From: Theristus sp. LFF4_11
Lineage: Eukaryota; Nematoda; Chromadorea; Monhysterida; Xyalidae
Assembly (NCBI GenBank): GCA_030248135.1
Contig: JASANC010002295.1
Location: 1-64,000, forward strand
Length of the DNA: 64,000 nucleotides
Reading direction: 5' to 3'
Positions 11,877 to 23,014 of this stretch are shown piece by piece; the first letter of the stretch is position 1, and every line of letters begins with the position of its first letter. Position numbers and translations under genes: made by a program. The notes under the pieces were generated by a model. That model was given only the letters and a program-made list of their open reading frames with translations, had not been told where the DNA came from and ran no database searches.

Positions 11877-13332
11877 TATCTAAAAATGCGGAGGACGCAT
11901 ATAAAAGGAGGAATATGGCTTTGTGTAAGCAGTGAGAAACTTTTTTGCTTCACAACTATTTTCAAGTTTCTGATGTGGTACACACGGATACAAGTACATA
12001 AGAGCCATATTTTTGCGCCGTTTATTCACTATTTCGGTTGCACATGTACTTTGTAGACAATTAAAACTTCAACATTTGCGGTATTTCAGGCATTTAGCGA
12101 CCACTAAAACCACTAAAATAACGATCAGGCTTCAGATCGCTGATACTGGTTTGCCCAGGACAAAGTGTATCGCAGAGGCATTAGGGAACGCAAGGTCTCA
12201 TTTTGTGGCAAAGGCAACGACTCACAGGACAGACCTAGGTTTTTTTTCAAAAAGTCGGTTCTGCAATTTACAGAAATTTGGTAAAAAATTTCTGCAAATG
12301 AAATTTGGTTTCTGCAAATTTCAAAAACACGACAAAAATGGTTTTTGTGCTTGTTTAATGTCATTTTTTTTCGCTCTGAGCATCATTTCTCAACGATGCG
12401 CAGAATTGCAATTGCCAATTGCATCGTTTTACCGCAGAATTTTTCAAATATTCAGAAAAAGAACAGCAAAACCAAACCAGATTGCCAAACCAAACAAATC
12501 ACCAATCATTCGTTTCAAATCATTCAACCTAATTCAGAGACTTCAAAGCGTTGCTGCAGATAAGTCACCCTCGTGGCCTGGTGGTAGTGCGTTAGACTAC
12601 AGTCTGTGCACTCGGGGGATCGAGCCCCGCCGAGGGGTGTATAGGCACTTAATGACAGAGAAAACTCGTTGGGCGCCCTACTCAATGGCGTTCTGTACGC
12701 TTCTCTGGGTTAGCCCTGGCTAAAAACATCGCCTAAAAATCACAACAACAACAACAACAAAAAGATAAGCACATAAGCTTTATTGTTGATGACGTACGCA
12801 CAGCTACGTAGGTACATACCAGTGACAAAAAGGTATTGTCTTCCGTTGATTTTCACCCTCCTCCCCCAGTTTCAAAAAACCCGAAGGTACCAAAGTCCTG
12901 TAGATTGTCGTAGGAGGAGTGTGGATATTGGCTGAACCGTCCGTTCCGTGAGCCATTGCGTTCGCCACGAAAAGGGGACATTGCCTTCGCCACAAGAAGA
13001 GAACATTGCCTTCGCCAATGCATGCATCTGCGCAACGCTTTGTCCATGGCAAAGCAGTGTCAGTGATCGAAGATGTAATCTTTAATTTGGTAGTTTTATG
13101 TTACTATTTGCTCGAAATTCATCGAATGTAATAGTTTCGTTTGTCAAAAAATAAGAGGGCTACATGTGCAACCGAAATAATAAATAAACGGCGCAAAAAT
13201 ATGGCTCTTATGTACTTGTATCCGTGTGTACCACATCAGAAACTTGAAAATAGTTGTGAAGCAAAAAAGTTTCTCACTGCTTACACAAAGCCATATTCCT
13301 CCTTTTATATGCGTCCTCCGCATTTTTAGATA
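11877..13332. mobile_element. Foldback element, copy 1 (long inverted termini)
   Basis: The left arm at about 11877-12050 is repeated in inverted orientation at about 13158-13332, giving arms of about 175 bp. Both begin TATCTAAAAATGCG at the outer edge and include ATATAAAAGGAGGAATATGG and a segment reading GTGGTACACACGGATACAAG. The centre contains a complete tRNA-derived SINE and a second degenerate segment. The 236-codon open frame crossing 12013-12723 is not a gene: it runs through the SINE and simple repeats. Immediately after the right arm come ATATTCTGACTTTTACATAA and then satellite units, as at the second copy (52130-53157). Confidence 0.85.
12569..12765 (+). mobile_element. tRNA-derived SINE, copy 1
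   Basis: The head resembles a tRNA gene, with a box A-like TGGCCTGGTGG and a box B-like GGATCGAGCCC inside a T-arm-like stem (CGGGG...CCCCG). The body follows (GGGCGCCCTACTCAATGG, TGGGTTAGCCCTGGCTAAAA), and the element ends in a tail of AAC repeats. Two further copies lie on the minus strand at 26.3-26.5 and 27.0-27.2 kb. Confidence 0.85.
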
Positions 13333-13690
13333 ATATTCTGACTTTTACATAATTCCCAAAATCGGACAAAATTCAGAATGCGTTGGGCATATATTCTTCC
13401 GAACTTCCCATTCGGCTTACAGCGCACTGATTTCATTTTCGTTTTTGAGAGATGTCGCCCGTCAGCTTCCACGGCCGATTTACCCGAAATCGTCACGATT
13501 CAGTATCTAAAACTGTGCTCCTTTAAGAAATCTAAGCCAAAATCCCTGATCAGCGCATTGAATTACGTTGGACTCCACAGGTCTCCTGTTTGTTTTGTTT
13601 TTGGACCGATTTCGCCAGTTTCCACGGCTGATTCGTCACGACTTTGGTTACGAATTTGCCGTTTTTATAATTTTGTTTGTTTCAACTAAT
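13333..13690. repeat. About two diverged units of a 149-bp satellite
   Basis: Shares ACGGCCGATT, CGAAATCGTCACGATTCAG, AAAATCCCTGATCAGCGCATT and GGACCGATTTCGCCA with the long array at 53.2-54.9 kb. It directly follows the right arm of foldback copy 1. Confidence 0.8.
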
Positions 13691-13769
13691 TATGTCCTTG
13701 AATTTGAGGGTTGCTACGCATTGTATTCGTCCTGTTGGTGTAGGCCAGGGGTTTTAATGCGCTGTGTCT

Positions 13770-16260
13770 GAAAGGGTCGGGGAAAAAATTTAACTAAATT
13801 TTCAGAATCTACGAATTGTGAGAAACGTTTTTTGTTCGACTGCAAAAGTTTCGAAGGTGAAATTTGAATTTCAGACAAAAATTGAAAGGGCGACATTTGA
13901 AACCAGGTCAAAACCTCCGAAATTTTGAAAATGCCCAATTTTTTGCCCAAAAAAAGGTCGTGGCAAAAAAGTAATTGAATTTTCAAAATCTACGGATGAA
14001 ATTACCCCAGGAAACTATTTTGTTCGGTTATAAAACAACTTTAGACAAAAATTGCCCAATTTTTAACCCAAAAAGGGTTGGGCAAAAAAGTAACCGGATT
14101 TTCAACATCTACAGCTGAAATTACCCCAGGAAACTTTTTTGTTCGGTCATGAAACAATTTTAAACAAAAATTGAAAGGGCGACAATTGAAACCAGGTCAA
14201 AACCTTTGAACTTTTGAAAATGCCCAATTTTTTGCCCAAAAAAGGTCGTGGCAAAAAAGTAATTGAATTTTTAAAATCTACGGATGAAATTACCCCAGGA
14301 AACTATTTTGTTCAATTATGAAACAACTTTAGACAAAAATTGCCCAATTTTTGCCCAAAAAGGGTCGGGGCAAAAAAGTAACCGGATTTTCAACATCTAC
14401 AGCTGAAATTACCCCCAGGAAACTTTTTTGTTCGGCATGAAACAATTTTATACAAAAATTGAAAGGGCGACATTTGAAACCAGGTCAAAACCTTTGAACT
14501 TTTGAAAATGCCCAATTTTTTGCCCAAAAAAAGGTCGTGGCAAAAAAGTAATTGAATTTTCAAAATCTACGGATGAAATTACCCCAGGAAACTATTTTGT
14601 TCGGTTATAAAACAACTTTAAACAAAAATTGCCCAATTTTTAACCCAAAAAGGGTTGGGCAAAAAAGTAACCGGATTTTCAACATCTACAGCTGAAATTA
14701 CCCCAGGAAACTTTTTTGTTCGGTCATGACATAATTTTAAACAAAAATTGAAAGGGCGACATTTGAAACCAGGTCAAAACCTTTGAACTTTTGAAAATGC
14801 CCAATTTTTTGCCCAAAAAAGGTCGTGGCAAAAAAGTAATTGAATTTTTAAAATCTACGGATGAAATTACCCCAGGAAACTATTTTGTTCAATTATGAAA
14901 CAACTTTAGACAAAAATTGCCCAATTTTTGCCCAAAAAGGGTCGGGGCAAAAAAGTAACCGGATTTTCAACATCTACAGCTGAAATTACCCCCAGGAAAC
15001 TTTTTTGTTCGGCATGAAACAATTTTATACAAAAATTGAAAGGGCGACATTTGAAACCAGGTCAAAACCTTTGAACTTTTGAAAATGCCCATTTTTTTGC
15101 CCAAAAAAAGGTCATGGCAAAAAAGTAATTGAATTTTCAAAATCTACGGATGAAATTACCCCAGGAAACTATTTTGTTCGGTTATGAAACAACTTTAGAC
15201 AAAAATTGCCCAATTTTTGCCCAAAAAGGGTCGGGGCAAAAAAGTAACCGGACTTTCAAAATCTACAGCTGAAATTACCCCAGGAAACTTTTTGTTCGGC
15301 ATGAAACAATTTTAAACAAAAATTGAAAGGGCGATATTTGAAACCAGGTCAAAACCTTTGAACTTTTGAAAATGCCCAATTTTTTGCCCAAAAAAGGTCG
15401 TGGCAAAAAAGTAATTGAATTTTTAAAATCTACGGATGAAATTACCCCAGGAAACTATTTTGTTCGGTTATGAAACAACTTTAGACAAAAATTGCCCAAT
15501 TTTTGCCCAAAAAGGGTCGGGGCAAAAAAGTAACCGGACTTTCAAAATCTACAGCTGAAATTACCCCAGGAAACTTTTTTTCGACTACGAAACAATTACA
15601 GACAAAAATTGAAAGGGCGACATTTGAAAATAGGTCAAAACCTCCGAAATTTTGAAAATGCCCAATTTTTTGCCCAAAAAAGGGTCGTGGCAAAAAAGTA
15701 ATTGAATTTTTAAAATCTACGGATGAAATTACCCCAGGAAACTATTTTGTTCGGTTATGAAACAACTTTAGACAAAAATTGCCCAATTTTTGCCCAAAAA
15801 GGGTCGGGGCAAAAAAGTAACCGGATTTTCAACATCTACAGCTGAAATTACCCCAGGAAATTTTTTTGTTCGGTCATGAAACAATTTCAGACAAAAATTG
15901 AAAGGGCGACATTTGAAACCAGGTCAAAACCTCCAAAATTTTGAAAATGCCCAATTTTTTGTCCCAAAAAAGTTCGGGGCAAAAAAGTAATCGGATTTTC
16001 AAAATCTACGGATGAAGTTACCCCAGGAAAATATTTTTTTCGGTTTTGAAACAACTTTAGACAAAAATTGAAAGGGCGAACACTCAAAACCCAGTGAAAA
16101 CCCTGCGAACTTTTAAAAATGCCCGATTTTTTATCCAAAAACAAGGTTTGGGTAAAAAATTAACCCAATTTCCGAAATCTCCGGATGGAATTACCCCAGG
16201 AAACATTTTTGTTTGACTGTCAAAATGTCGCAGGTAAAAATTGAAAGGGGTAACACATCT
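13770..16260. repeat. Tandem satellite, about 289-bp period, about eight units
   Basis: The landmark TGCCCAATTTTTTGCCCAAA recurs near 13931, 14220, 14508, 14797, 15086, 15370, 15658 and 15948. Each unit is itself two related halves: one carries ...GGTCGTGGCAAAAAAGTAATTG... and ATCTACGGATGAAATTACCC, the other ...GGGTCGGGGCAAAAAAGTAACCGG and ATCTACAGCTGAAATTACCC. The middle units are nearly identical, while the outer ones (13.75-13.95 and 15.9-16.26 kb) are diverged, as expected if homogenisation acts from the centre. Minus-strand open frames in the array are by-products. Confidence 0.9.
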
Positions 16261-18239
16261 TGATGACATAGCTGAAAAAAAAAGGAGACAGAAGAATAAG
16301 TAACCAAGATTTCAGAATAGGTAATTCGCGTCTAGAACGTACGTAAAGAAGTCTGGCGGAAATTTTTCTTCGGCACAGTTTGCAACTTTGGCAGGTCTCT
16401 TCGTGTGCACAGTATCAAGTTTGCAGCATGTATGTTCGTTGCTGCAGGACAGCGACTAAATTTTGAAAACGCGCGCAGGTACATATTCAGCCATATAATG
16501 CGTGATGCGCTGTCCGCTCGCTTCGCTCGCTCGCGCATCCGCATGATAACGATTATAAAACGCAGTTTTGGTGGCGTTGGTTTGTCTTTTCCCACAAAAC
16601 TCTAAAGCAACTTTTGTGACGCATCTATGCGTTTTCCGCCAAAACGAGTGACTTCTTTCACTATATCTGAGTGAAAATCTTTTGTTTCCTGGCAAGAAAG
16701 TTTTTCTTTATGGATAGCACAAAAAACGGACAAGCTGTTTTTAAGGGATATAGCAGTTGTTAATGTCTTTCCATTCTGACATGTTCAAAATATCCCTTGT
16801 TTCTTTCCAGGAGTAAATCGTATCGTAAACACAGAAATAAACTGCACATTATCTTCAAAGTACCTCAAATGTAATAAAATACGCTGAAAATGTGCGACAG
16901 CACCTTGTAAAAGAGATGACAATTGATTTTAAGAGGGTTAATTTATTCAAGAGTTTTGAATGTGTTCTTGGAAACGTTGTTGCTGTTTTATTGCGACGTA
17001 TAAGTTTGACGATCGCGGCCCGCGAGACAAAACAGTTAAATTCAAAAGTGAAGGAAAGGATAAGCTAAACAAAACTTCGACAATACTTAACAATACATTT
17101 TGGAATCAGAAGACATCTGAACATGTACCGGTCTCAGTTTGTGGAACTACGAAGCCAAATTGATCATCATTCTACTGGCTTGTGAAAAGATAACAGAAAG
17201 GCGCAGAAAGTTTTGAAATTTTGCAGACTTTTCTTGGGGTAATAGATAAAATCCTTTATTCTGCACACTAAAAGAACCACACAAAAGTGATTATTTTGAA
17301 CTTCCGCGAACACCATCGACGTGCAACTTTATGGATGCCTGGAGCGGTGATAAAATTATATTGAAAAATTTAATGTCATTGAGACGTTTGTAAAACAGCA
17401 TCCTTGCATTTGCGCATGTACAAAATGAACGTTAAGAAAGTGCTAAAAAGATCCAACATAAGGTAATTTGCACTTGTGAAACACAACATTTCTATTCTAC
17501 ACACATACAGCAGTCTCAAAAATGTCAGATATTTCGCACATATGTAGTTTTGACGGTTTCCAGATTGTTTGCTCATCTTTCTCGGCTTTTCAGACAGAAG
17601 CAAGGCCAAAGCGCAACATTACAGCCGCAATAAAACTGCATATTTACACACTTTCGGGTTGAAATAATCTTATTCCGTTGAACCTGTGTAACGAGAGAGA
17701 CTCGTAGGTGCTACACGGTGATGTAACGCGTGTGTCTAAGTTCCCAGTCAAGTGTAAACTGAAACAACACGGCGGATTACAAACAAATAAAGTGTCCAAC
17801 TGTTTCAGAACATGTTTTATCGATGCAAACTGGCTCGCTGATGGCCTTGAAGTAAATTTGTACGAAGCCGAAAACTTTGCCAGTTCGGAAAAATGTGGTT
17901 TTGTCTGATTGCTGTGGCACGCATTGTGGCATTTTAACAAAAATTTGTGATTTTTGAACAAAAATCTGTGATTATGAGAACATTTTGGCAGGGGTACCTA
18001 CCGGGGGGGGGTACCCACGAGGGTCCCGGACTTTCGAGGTGGGTGTCACGGTATCCCCCACCCCCTCCTGCACGAGGTGTAGCTTCCTATTAGGGGTACA
18101 CCCCACCCCACCCCACTCATCTTCGGTGCTAAAGATTTTTGTTGTTTCTGTGCCGCAACACCAGGAGCAATGTCCAGGAGAAGCAAAGCACAACAACAAG
18201 TTTTGCTAATGGAAACCGCAAAAGGCGATGTGAGATACA
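16261..18239. other. No gene recognised
   Basis: Mixed AT-rich DNA. AAAGAAGTC (16345) and GACTTCTTT (16650) form a weak inverted pair around a stretch with CTCGCTTCGCTCGCTCGCGC. Open frames at 16.96-17.16 and 17.64-17.96 kb have no recognisable motif. Confidence 0.4.
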
Positions 18240-18241
18240 TA

Positions 18242-18701
18242 CCGTATTACCCCCATTAAACCCCCCCCCACCATTAATCCCCCCCCCCACCAATAAACCC
18301 CCACCCCCCCGACCAGTTTCCGAATAATCCCCCCCCACAAATAATCCCCCATGGGGGATTATTGGAGACCTGTTTGAAACACATACCCAGCGAATTCAGT
18401 GGCTGGTTGCAGTGAAAATGATGAAATTGTGCTACCAAAGGCCCCAAATGGGTGAGTTAATAGTAATTTCATTACAAAAGGCTGTTATAAAAGGAAATTT
18501 CTATGTAGAGTAGAAGTTTCTGCGACTTTCTTGCCTGCCATGCAATGTATTTTTGCCATTTTTCAACAAACCCCCACCCCTAGATTTTTTTGTAAAATAA
18601 ACCCCCCCCCACCAATAATCCCCCCCCCCACCAATAAACCCCCACCCCTAAAAGTCGCTGACGTATTAATCCCCCATGGGGGTTTATTGGGGGTAATACG
18701 G
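18242..18701 (+). mobile_element. C-rich MITE family, copy 1
   Basis: Ends in inverted CCGTATTACC / GGTAATACGG flanked by TA on each side. Subterminal C-runs alternate with AATAAA/TTATT. A palindrome around CCCCCATGGGGG lies near each end. The unique core begins ACCTGTTTGAAACACATACC and includes GCTACCAAAGGCCCC. There is no open reading frame of note. Confidence 0.85.
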
Positions 18702-20224
18702 TAGATGTTACAATGTTAGCTTGTACTCAAAAAAACTAAACTGAACTGCATAAACCGCAAACTGGGTGCACTTCAGTGACAAACAAACGAACAAACTTCT
18801 CAAAAGAAAACGAGCAGAAAATTGGGAAACTCTTTAAATAAAGACACATATCGTCAAGGAAGATAGAAACGAGAGGCTTTAACGCAAACGCGAGCATGGA
18901 ATGGATGTTTTAACTCTGAGCAGCTTGCCTGCTTGGCAGCAAAATATCATCAGTGGTGTTTCAGCAGAGCCGATGCTCTAATTGTGCCCACTGGGCTGCA
19001 AGCACGACGATGCTTGAAGAGAAAATGCACATGCAGAAACAGCCTCAACCAAAATATTAGGATTCAGGACCGCCTCCGAAGCCACTTAAACAATACAATT
19101 TGGGGCAAAAAGCTACAATGAATCTCGGAACGAAACCCCGCTTGAAATCGCTTTTCACGCTGACGCTGTCAAACATAAGATTTGTCTCAGACACATGTAT
19201 CGCCGGATGACTGCGAGAAGACAACAACAACACGAGAACCGTTTTGGCAAATAATGGTAAATATAAATACGGTACATATTGAAGAAATGCGCAATGAAGC
19301 AAGAGTAAAAACCGGAAAATGCTGTCATACCACACCATGTCCAAGACCTAAGTATGTGTGCTGTCAATTTTATTTCAATATATACCCAGAAATATCCGGT
19401 CACACACATGTACACTGTACTACTGTTCAAACATTGCATATAACATTATTATGTAAGGCGTTCTGATTGCGGGCTACGCGGACTGCGGGTGATGCTAAGC
19501 CCTTGAGAGGAGGGTGTCTAGAAATCTTGAATTCTATTCTTTCTTTTTTCCAGAAAACTCAAACAGTATGGCTGGTGTGCTTTGCTGGTATTTTGATTTC
19601 AGATGCTGTGATTTCATGGGTTTCTTCGGAACCACAAGAGAACAAAACCTAATAGCGCAGAAAAATATTTTTAAGACGTCAATCGTGCTCGGTGAACGAT
19701 TCTCTATAATTCTGTGCAACGCCAGAGAAACGTTTGCTAGTTTTGACAAAAAAGCCATTTCTGAAAAGTTCTATGTATTGGAACGAGAAAAAGTGCAACG
19801 AAACGTGAATCTAATTGTTGTATGCAGAGGATACAATGGCAGCTTGATGAGACCGGAACTGAAGAGGCGCCGAAAAAGAGAGACAGATAGATAGACAATA
19901 AGACGGATTTAACATTTTGCACTGTGACAGACCACAAATAGCCTGTAATTTCCGAAACGGTTTTATTCAGTATTGGCATGGGGAACCTCTGCTGTATGTA
20001 AATATAGACATGATTTATGAATAAAACGGGCTTGTTCGTCCGTGTCAATTCAATTTGTTTTCAAGCCGACCCAAAAGTTAGAATAGTTTTTTTTCGCAAA
20101 CGGAAAAGACGCAATGGGCCCGTTGAACAATAAATAACAAAAACATGGCTAAATTTCCTGAGCGATTCATTTTCTTGTTCGGTGAGAGCATCAGGAAATC
20201 ACGTTTGAACAAAAAACGCATTGA
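18702..20224. other. No confident gene; possible decayed coding sequence at about 18.9-19.25 kb
   Basis: At 18896-19109 a plus-strand frame reads CFNSEQLACLAAKYHQWCF then RCLKRKCTCRN and LNNTIWGKKLQ before a stop. Reading onward past that stop at 19107-19109 in the same frame gives RNETPLEIAFHADAVKHKIC. This could be a decayed gene or transposase fragment, but I recognise no family. An open frame at 19514-19894 has no recognised motif either. Confidence 0.25.
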
Positions 20225-21246
20225 TCACCCCACTCCAATGCTCGTTAAATGGCTGGAATCACCGACAAACTCGACTTTGTACTGACTCCGATGGTGGATC
20301 GTTGGTCGGTAGACCAGTTTTGTCAGTGTAGCTAGGCCGACCAACGCTCCTCGCCCTAAAAAGTTGATAGTGAAAAAAACCGTTGAAGCAAAATATAAAA
20401 TGCTTATTTACATAATTGCGAATTTCACCCAGAAAACAATCTTTCACTTAAAAACTTAACCGAACCAGTCAGAACTGTCAAAAGCGCATCCACCGACGCG
20501 CCGTGGCCAACGATGAGTAGATTTCCACGAAATCTCCGTTGGATATCAGACAGAGCTGCCTGAGCCCTCGACTGAACTTGCCGCGCGCTTGACTCGTGCT
20601 GAAGGTGCACGCCTTCAACCGGATGATAGTCAGTATTGATCAGATTGAACCGCCCCTTCAGTGTTTCTGCCGAGTCAAAACCTGGCGGACTGAAAGCACT
20701 CCAACCGTCCAGTATCTAAAACGAAAAAACTTCAGAGATGCCACGAAAACACGTGATAAAAAGTTTTTATCATTCATAAATCAGTTGCATAAGTTGATTG
20801 ATAAGTTGCATTCATAAAAAAACCCGACCCTTTCAAAATTTACATTTGTTAAAGACGCGTGGAGAAAAATCTATCCATGCTTAAACAGTATTGTTAAATG
20901 CAAACTTCGTTCTCACGTGAATCCAATGATGAAAATGTCTGAAAATAGCTCGAAAATTAACAACAACAGCACCAACTTCACAGAATGCCGGCTCAGCGTT
21001 CAACGGCAGCGGTTGCTCGCGAGCGGTGCTGACAATTTGCGCAACTTCGACGCATCGCTGAAAAGGCGACGTGAAAATGTGGTCGATTTGGTCGGTCTTC
21101 AGTCGTTCGGCTAATTCTCGTGCTTGCATCCGTCCTGTTTCTGAAAGCGGAGGGTCGTCGTAGGCTCGTTGCGGTTTTTGACGCCACTCGGGATCGACTA
21201 AATCCTGTCGCTCGCCGTGTCGCGCCAAGAAAATTATTGAATTCAT
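20225..21246 (-). CDS. Histidine-phosphatase (phosphoglycerate-mutase-like) family protein
   Basis: Three minus-strand exons join in phase: 20977-21246 (ATG at 21246-21244), 20466-20715 and 20225-20355 (stop TGA), about 216 residues. Near the N-terminus is the RHG motif FLARHGERQD, whose His is phosphorylated in this superfamily. It is followed by PPLSETGRMQARELAERL and FTSPFQRCVEVA, both typical. Exon 2 carries DGWSAFSPPGFDSAETL and the second catalytic block LLIVGHGASVDAL. The C-terminus ends HLTSIGVG. The layout resembles the phosphatase domain of UBASH3/STS-type proteins and related small animal phosphatases, without their UBA and SH3 domains. Substrate is unknown; family members act on phosphotyrosine, steroid phosphates or sugar phosphates. 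The exon 2 donor used here (GTTCGG) is unusual but is the one that keeps phase. Confidence 0.85.
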
Positions 21247-21789
21247 TATTATCTGGAGTTATTTGGTTTTGCAACAGCTGAAAACCAGCACACCATTTTT
21301 TTGACACTCTGCGATCAAGTATCTTACATACACATCATTGCAGAAAAAAACGAAAAACAAAACAGACAGAATGAACACAAAAAGAGAGCAGCATACTGCA
21401 CTACGCATACGTGATTTTCTTTCCCGATAAGAGAAAAGCTGGGACTGCAGGCTGCAGTGGAGCGAGCTACATGTTTTAGTAACGTTTTTTTGCGATGAAT
21501 AGGACACTGCCACTGCGGTTTTGAAACACGGGAATTTAGGGCACTATAGAGGGATTTAGGGCACTATAGACAACAAGATAAATTTTTATTTTTCAAAATC
21601 AAAACCGCAAGTCCGCAACAACAGTTGGACGCGGCAAAGTCAAACAAAATTTTTGTTGACCTTTCCAAAAATCGCGCTAAAAAAACCAGATGGTGAATAT
21701 TAAAAAAAACCATGGTGTATAAAAACGCTAATGAATGATGAGTATGCAAATGCGAGGTGTGCGAGGAGCCGTAATTTGATGGCGCGGCG

Positions 21790-22920
21790 GCTAGCCGGCT
21801 ACCCCCTCAAGAAAATTTTTTGCCCGTGAACCCCCTCCCCCTCACCGAGAAGGCACCTGACACCCCGCCTCTAAAATTAGGCAAACACCCCCGGTCACTC
21901 GAGGTCCCGCTTTCGCTACTGGGTCCGCCCAAATTTAGGGGGGTTCCCGGATGGGGGGGGTTCGTAGGATGCAAAAATCGTAGGGGGGACAGAGAAATGC
22001 CAAAATCGTAGGGGGGGGTTAAATTTTTTTAAATTTTTTGGCACATGGTAAAAATAGGCAAATTTTTTTCTAATAACTGAAAATCTAACTGGTATGTGCA
22101 AATGGTACGTTTTTGTGGTCGCAACTAGAGAGCCGCAAATGAACATACGCCTGCGTGTATTGGTGCAAGTGGGCTGAGTTTTGTCTTATTGGATTCGGAT
22201 TTCACATCTCTCATTCCCATTCCCTTGACTTATGAAGCGGTTGGCCTGTCGTACCAAAAAACTACTGACGTTGGCGGACATTGCCTAAACTGGCATAAAC
22301 CAAAGCCTAATCCTAAAGCCTAATTACTAAGCAAAACATAATCCTGACCTAATCCTAACCTGTAGTACAAAATATTTCTTTCCCTATGTGGGCCAACTGG
22401 CCAACCATCCCTAACCCTAGGTAGGATTGTTAAAAAAATTGTCATTTTGTTTTTTTAATTTTTTTAAATTTCAAAAATCAAAGTTGTATGTTAAAGGTTG
22501 CCCTTCTTTTCTAAAAACCGACACGCTCGTTGTCGGACATTGCTAAAACAGACCTGATTCAAATCTTAATCCTAAAGCTTAATCCTAAGTCAAACCTGAT
22601 CCTAACCTAATCCTAACCTAAGCCAAGCCTTTTCAAGAAGGAAGATGTCAGAACAATTGCGTTTTGAACAAGTTTTTGTTGGGGCCGGAGCGTGTGCACG
22701 CGCGCTAGTGGATCATGAGCATGAGCATGCCGATGCCCGTGCGCGTGCGTTTTAAAAAAGAAGCGCCAGGGTGATGTTTTGGGGGTCAACTGAAAAAAAC
22801 ACAAGAAGAGGCACGGTAAACGGTTTGGAAAAGGGGTAATTGAGGTCTCCAAAACAAAATCTGCAAAGTTCCACCATACGGGAGTCATTCGGGCGGGAGG
22901 CGCTTGCATATCATATACCG
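21790..22920. repeat. Mosaic of repeats related to the 44.5-47.5 kb element
   Basis: 21.80-22.02 kb is an inverted copy of about 45.56-45.69 kb (CCGAGAAGGCACCTGACACC, TAGGCAAACACC, CCCGCTTTCGCTACTGG). 22.74-22.92 kb is a direct copy of 46.86-46.98 kb (AACACAAGAAGAGGCA, TGGAAAAGGGGTAATTGAGG, GCGCTTGCATATCATAT). 22.62-22.75 kb is an inverted copy of about 47.45-47.58 kb. Degenerate CCTAAT/CCTAAC tracts are at about 22,305-22,370 and 22,560-22,625. No gene is seen. Confidence 0.75.
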
Positions 22921-23014
22921 GCTTGAAATTCGATCAATCTTCTGATGATGTCGCGACGACACGACACGAAGCAGCAACCAGACCAGACAACGTAGCGATT
23001 GCAAACGGAGCAGC

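Noticed and set aside
12569..12640. A functional tRNA gene
   Set aside because: Box A and B are present, but the acceptor stem does not pair properly and the same head is attached to a common body and tail at three loci, which marks a SINE.
12013..12723. A 236-codon plus-strand open frame
   Set aside because: It crosses the foldback element and the SINE head, has random composition and no family motif, so it is a chance frame in repeats.
15481..16269. Minus-strand frames with repeated FFGQKIGHFQNFGGF-like peptides
   Set aside because: These are translations of the 289-bp satellite. There is no start context, and frames break between units.
16345..16658. A MITE defined by AAAGAAGTC / GACTTCTTT
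   Set aside because: Only nine bases pair and no target duplication or second copy was seen.
22300..22630. A true chromosome end
   Set aside because: The telomere-like units are short, degenerate, occur in both orientations and have unique or repeat DNA on both sides.
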